Source: a bacterium (GTDB taxonomy: Bacteria > Patescibacteriota > Minisyncoccia > Portnoybacterales > JAGGTM01). From it: a stretch of 6,010 nucleotides of DNA. Location of the stretch: the NCBI GenBank assembly GCA_021163745.1, contig JAGGTM010000040.1:1-6010 (forward strand). The letters are read 5' to 3'. How positions within the stretch are numbered: the stretch's first letter is position 1; every line of letters begins with the position of its first letter. The notes under the pieces were generated by a model. It ran no database searches. It was not told the origin of the DNA and worked only from the letters and a program-made list of their open reading frames with translations. The position numbers and the translations under genes were made by a program. This document shows positions 4,045 to 6,010 of this stretch, piece after piece.

Positions 4045-4443
4045 ATGATGAACAAACAACAAAAGCGATACCAGCGGCACAGAAAAATAAGGTCAAGGGT
4101 AGTCGGGACATCTAAGCGTCCCCGACTTTGCGTCTTTAGAAGTAACAGATATATTTATGCTCAATTAATTGATGATGAAAAGGGGCATACTATTTTAAGT
4201 TGGAGTGATTTAAATTTTGGAAAACTAAAATCTAAAAACTTAAAAGAAGATAAAGAAACTAAAGATAAGGAAAAAGAACTTTCAGGAAAAATAGCGGTTG
4301 CTTATAAAGTAGGAAAAATGATTGCCAAAAAGGCCTTAGAAAAAGGTATTAAAAAAGTGGTATTTGACAGAGGTGGATACAAATATCATGGTAGAGTAAA
4401 GGCGTTGGCTGAAGGAGCGAGAGATGGAGGATTAAAGTTTTAG
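4045..4443 (+). CDS. rplR: 50S ribosomal protein L18
   Basis: L18 binds 5S rRNA together with L5 in the central protuberance. The 132-residue protein (131 if the second, adjacent ATG at 4048 is used) carries the family signatures RHRKIRSRVVGTSKRPRLCVFRSNRYIYAQLIDDEKGHTI (11-50) and the C-terminal AVAYKVGKMIAKKALEKGIKKVVFDRGGYKYHGRVKALAEGARDGGLKF. It is about 15 residues longer than E. coli L18. The extra length lies in a highly charged stretch at about 60-82 (KLKSKNLKEDKETKDKEKELSGK), a surface loop in the fold. The basic N-terminal tail is short. rpsE follows after 14 bp. A weak AGAAGG (4023-4028) lies too far upstream to be a normal ribosome binding site. Confidence 0.96.
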   Translation: MMNKQQKRYQRHRKIRSRVVGTSKRPRLCVFRSNRYIYAQLIDDEKGHTILSWSDLNFGKLKSKNLKEDKETKDKEKELSGKIAVAYKVGKMIAKKALEKGIKKVVFDRGGYKYHGRVKALAEGARDGGLKF

Positions 4444-4457
4444 CATTTAAAAACATT

Positions 4458-4922
4458 ATGAACAAAACAATATCTTCTACAACTGAAGAGAGACCAGAAT
4501 TTGAGTCTAAGTTACTAGATTTAGCAAGGGTGACCCGAGTTACTGCTGGCGGGAAAAGATTTAGTTTCAGAGCGGTAGTAGTAGTCGGGAATAGAAACGG
4601 TAAAGTAGGGGTGGGGGTGGATAAAGGTTCTGATGTGGCATTGGCAATAGAAAAAGCAGTAAGGCAGGCAAAGAAAAACATAATAAATGTTCCTATTAAG
4701 GATGGAACAATTCCTTATGCTGTTGATGCAAAGTATTGTTCTGCTAGAATTCTTTTGAAACCAGGATTAAAAGGAAAAGGGATTGTTGCTGGCGGAGTTG
4801 TAAGAGTAATCTGCGAACTTGCTGGAATTGAGAATGTTTCTGCAAAAGTAATAGGTAGAACAAAGAATAAATTGAACAATGCTAGAGCTACAATTAAGGC
4901 CTTAAAACAATTAGAAATTTAA
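4458..4922 (+). CDS. rpsE: 30S ribosomal protein S5
   Basis: S5 lies near the mRNA entry channel of the small subunit, where it influences decoding accuracy and mRNA unwinding together with S3 and S4. The 154-residue protein has the N-terminal double-stranded-RNA-binding-like domain (LLDLARVTRVTAGGKRFSFRAVVVVGNRNGKVGVGVDKGSDVALAIEKAVRQAKKN, about 19-74) and the C-terminal domain (GTIPYAVDAKYCSARILLKPGLKGKGIVAGGVVRVICELAGIENVSAKVIGRTKNKLNNARATIKAL). Gly31-Gly32 and Lys33 lie in the loop where spectinomycin-resistance changes map in other bacteria, and here the loop looks ordinary. The C-terminus is short, ending KQLEI. It is followed after 27 bp by rplO, with no rpmD between. Confidence 0.97.
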   Translation: MNKTISSTTEERPEFESKLLDLARVTRVTAGGKRFSFRAVVVVGNRNGKVGVGVDKGSDVALAIEKAVRQAKKNIINVPIKDGTIPYAVDAKYCSARILLKPGLKGKGIVAGGVVRVICELAGIENVSAKVIGRTKNKLNNARATIKALKQLEI

Positions 4923-4949
4923 GCTAAAATTTTGGAGTTTATATAAATA

Positions 4950-5444
4950 ATGCAATTACATAATTTAAAACCAATTTATAGAAAGAAGCGGAAAAAGAGA
5001 GTAGGAAGAGGCGGAAAACGCGGGACTTATTCTGGAAGAGGAATGAAAGGGCAAAAATCTCGCGCAGGAAAGGGACAGCGGGTTGGTTTAGCTGGTGGAA
5101 ATGTTCCACTAAAGAAAATTCACAGGAAAAGAGGAGCGGGGATGAAATCAAAGAAAAGAAAAGGCGGCAAAATAAAAAGAGGGGTAAAATTGGCAAGAAT
5201 CAAAAAACTAAAAAGACCGGTAGTTATTAATATCAGGGATATTGATAAAAAGTTTAAATCTGGCGAAACAGTTTCTCCGTTGACCTTGATAGAAAAAGGG
5301 TTGATTGATAAAATAGGAAATAAATTACCTGCAGTTAAAATTTTAGGAAATGGAGGCACAAAGAAGAAACTGAACATAAAGGATTGTTATATTTCTAAAA
5401 ATGCAAGGAAGAAAATAGAAAAAGCAGGCGGAAAAGTTCAATAA
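4950..5444 (+). CDS. rplO: 50S ribosomal protein L15
   Basis: L15 is a late-assembly large-subunit protein with a long basic extended N-terminal arm threading into 23S rRNA and a small globular C-terminal domain. The 164-residue protein is about 20 longer than E. coli. The arm has MQLHNLKP and the signature KRVGRGGKRGTYSGRGMKGQKSRAGKG (16-42), in a form familiar from Parcubacteria-like genomes. It is followed by an unusually lysine- and arginine-rich tract (about 54-90). The globular domain shows VVINIRDIDKKFKSGETVSPLTLIEKGLI, VKILGNGGTKKKLNIK (129-144) and the terminal KNARKKIEKAGGKVQ. A GGAG at 4934-4937, 12 nt before the ATG, is the only accessible Shine-Dalgarno-like site noted in the window. 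secY follows after 63 bp. Confidence 0.96.
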   Translation: MQLHNLKPIYRKKRKKRVGRGGKRGTYSGRGMKGQKSRAGKGQRVGLAGGNVPLKKIHRKRGAGMKSKKRKGGKIKRGVKLARIKKLKRPVVINIRDIDKKFKSGETVSPLTLIEKGLIDKIGNKLPAVKILGNGGTKKKLNIKDCYISKNARKKIEKAGGKVQ

Positions 5445-5460
5445 AAATAAGCTAATTTTT

Positions 5461-5497
5461 ACCCAGCACCACTTTTGTAACAAAAGTGGTGCTGGGT
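5461..5497. repeat. 17-bp perfect hairpin between rplO and secY
   Basis: ACCCAGCACCACTTTTG (5461-5477) pairs perfectly with 5481-5497 around loop TAA. It is GC-rich at the base and AT-rich at the tip. Only TTT follows before TACAAATTT and the secY ATG 10 nt later, so it lacks the U-tract of an intrinsic terminator. It could still act as a partial attenuator, an mRNA-stabilising or processing structure, or be a dispersed palindromic repeat. Confidence 0.85.
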
Positions 5498-5507
5498 TTA
5501 CAAATTT

Positions 5508-6010
5508 ATGAAATGGCTGGAAAAAGTAATTCAAATATTCAAAATAAAGGACCTTCGCAAGAAGATAATTTTTATAATGGGAGTACTGGTTATTTTTAGA
5601 GTTGCCGCAAATATTCCTATTCCTGGTATCGATATAGAGCGCTTAAGAAGGTTTTTTGAGGCAAATCAGTTGTTTGGTTTGCTCAATATTTTTACAGGAG
5701 GAGCGATGTCAAATTTATCTGTTGCTATGTTGGGATTAGGTCCTTATATTACAGCAGTAATTATTATGCAACTTTTAACTATGATTTTTCCTCAATTAGA
5801 ACAGATGTACAAAGAAGAGGGAGAGGCGGGAAGAAAAAAATTTAATCAATATGCGAGAATTTTAACTGTGCCATTGGCGATATTGCAATCTTACGGAATG
5901 CTTACGCTCTTAAGTAGACAAAGAATCATTACTCCCCTTTCTTTTTTAGATTGGATAACTTCTATTTCGGTTATTACTGCCGGGGCAGTGTTTTTGATGT
6001 GGTTGGGAGA
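5508..6010 (+). CDS. secY: Preprotein translocase subunit SecY, 5' portion
   Basis: SecY is the channel subunit of the SecYEG translocon in the inner membrane; secY is the normal gene after rplO. The frame is open from ATG 5508 to the window edge, giving 167 complete codons of a protein usually about 420-440 long. It opens MKWLEKVIQIFKIKDLRKKI, followed by TM1 (about 20-37, ending in the conserved NIPIPGID), the plug region, TM2 with the family signature GGAMSNLSVAMLGLGPYITAVIIMQLL (64-90), the cytoplasmic EEGEAGRKKFNQYAR segment (103-117), TM3 (about 116-135) and the beginning of TM4 (from about 150). The truncation is due only to the window end. No Shine-Dalgarno sequence is seen; a 17-bp hairpin ends 10 nt upstream. 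Confidence 0.97.
   Translation, partial: MKWLEKVIQIFKIKDLRKKIIFIMGVLVIFRVAANIPIPGIDIERLRRFFEANQLFGLLNIFTGGAMSNLSVAMLGLGPYITAVIIMQLLTMIFPQLEQMYKEEGEAGRKKFNQYARILTVPLAILQSYGMLTLLSRQRIITPLSFLDWITSISVITAGAVFLMWLG

Noticed and set aside
5461..5500. Rho-independent terminator after rplO
   Set aside because: The stem is strong but only TTT follows before A and C, and secY starts 10 nt later in its conserved operon position.
803..5534. Minus-strand open frames opposite the ribosomal genes
   Set aside because: Each overlaps a confidently identified gene, has the hydrophobic composition expected from the complement of lysine-rich coding DNA, and resembles no known family.

Overview
This is a slice of the universally conserved S10-spc ribosomal protein operon, all on the + strand, in the canonical bacterial order: rplP, rpmC, rpsQ, rplN, rplX, rplE, rpsN, rpsH, rplF, rplR, rpsE, rplO, then the 5' part of secY, which runs off the right edge. 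rpmD (L30), normally between rpsE and rplO, is absent; only 27 bp separate those genes. The DNA is AT-rich and the proteins are very lysine-rich. The lack of L30, the L15 sequence style (RVGRGGKRGTYSGRGMKGQKSRAG), the four-cysteine L24 and the zinc-type S14 together point to a Candidate Phyla Radiation (Patescibacteria) bacterium, probably Parcubacteria-like. That placement is an inference. TGA serves as a stop in rplN and rpsH, which argues against the recoded Gracilibacteria/Absconditabacteria.

Layout: 1-82 is a structured leader repeat running into rplP (81-485). rpmC follows after 6 bp. A 110-bp spacer precedes rpsQ, whose N-terminus carries a perfect in-frame 24-bp tandem duplication. 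A 215-bp spacer (1112-1326) before rplN holds a 20-bp inverted repeat, an internal 12-bp hairpin and a second copy of the rplP leader. rplN-rplX is filled by one 81-nt imperfect palindrome. rplE-rpsN holds a 12-bp-periodic array of TCGCGAAT-like motifs and rpsN-rpsH holds related motifs. rplF-rplR and rplO-secY each hold a hairpin. rplX-rplE, rplR-rpsE and rpsE-rplO are short and plain. No gene-free stretch exceeds 300 bp.

The proteins are ordinary: parts of the 50S (L16, L29, L14, L24, L5, L6, L18, L15) and 30S (S17, S14, S8, S5) subunits, plus the SecY channel, presumably co-transcribed. The unusual content is between the genes. Several spacers have been expanded by different structured elements inside an operon that is normally tightly packed. 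The best-supported element is the leader found before both rplP and rplN: its two copies differ at four positions, two of which form a compensatory T-A to C-G pair while the other two lie in the bulge and the loop. That is what selection on an RNA (or DNA) hairpin predicts. Whether these elements are autoregulatory sites, mRNA processing sites or small genome-wide repeats cannot be settled from this window.
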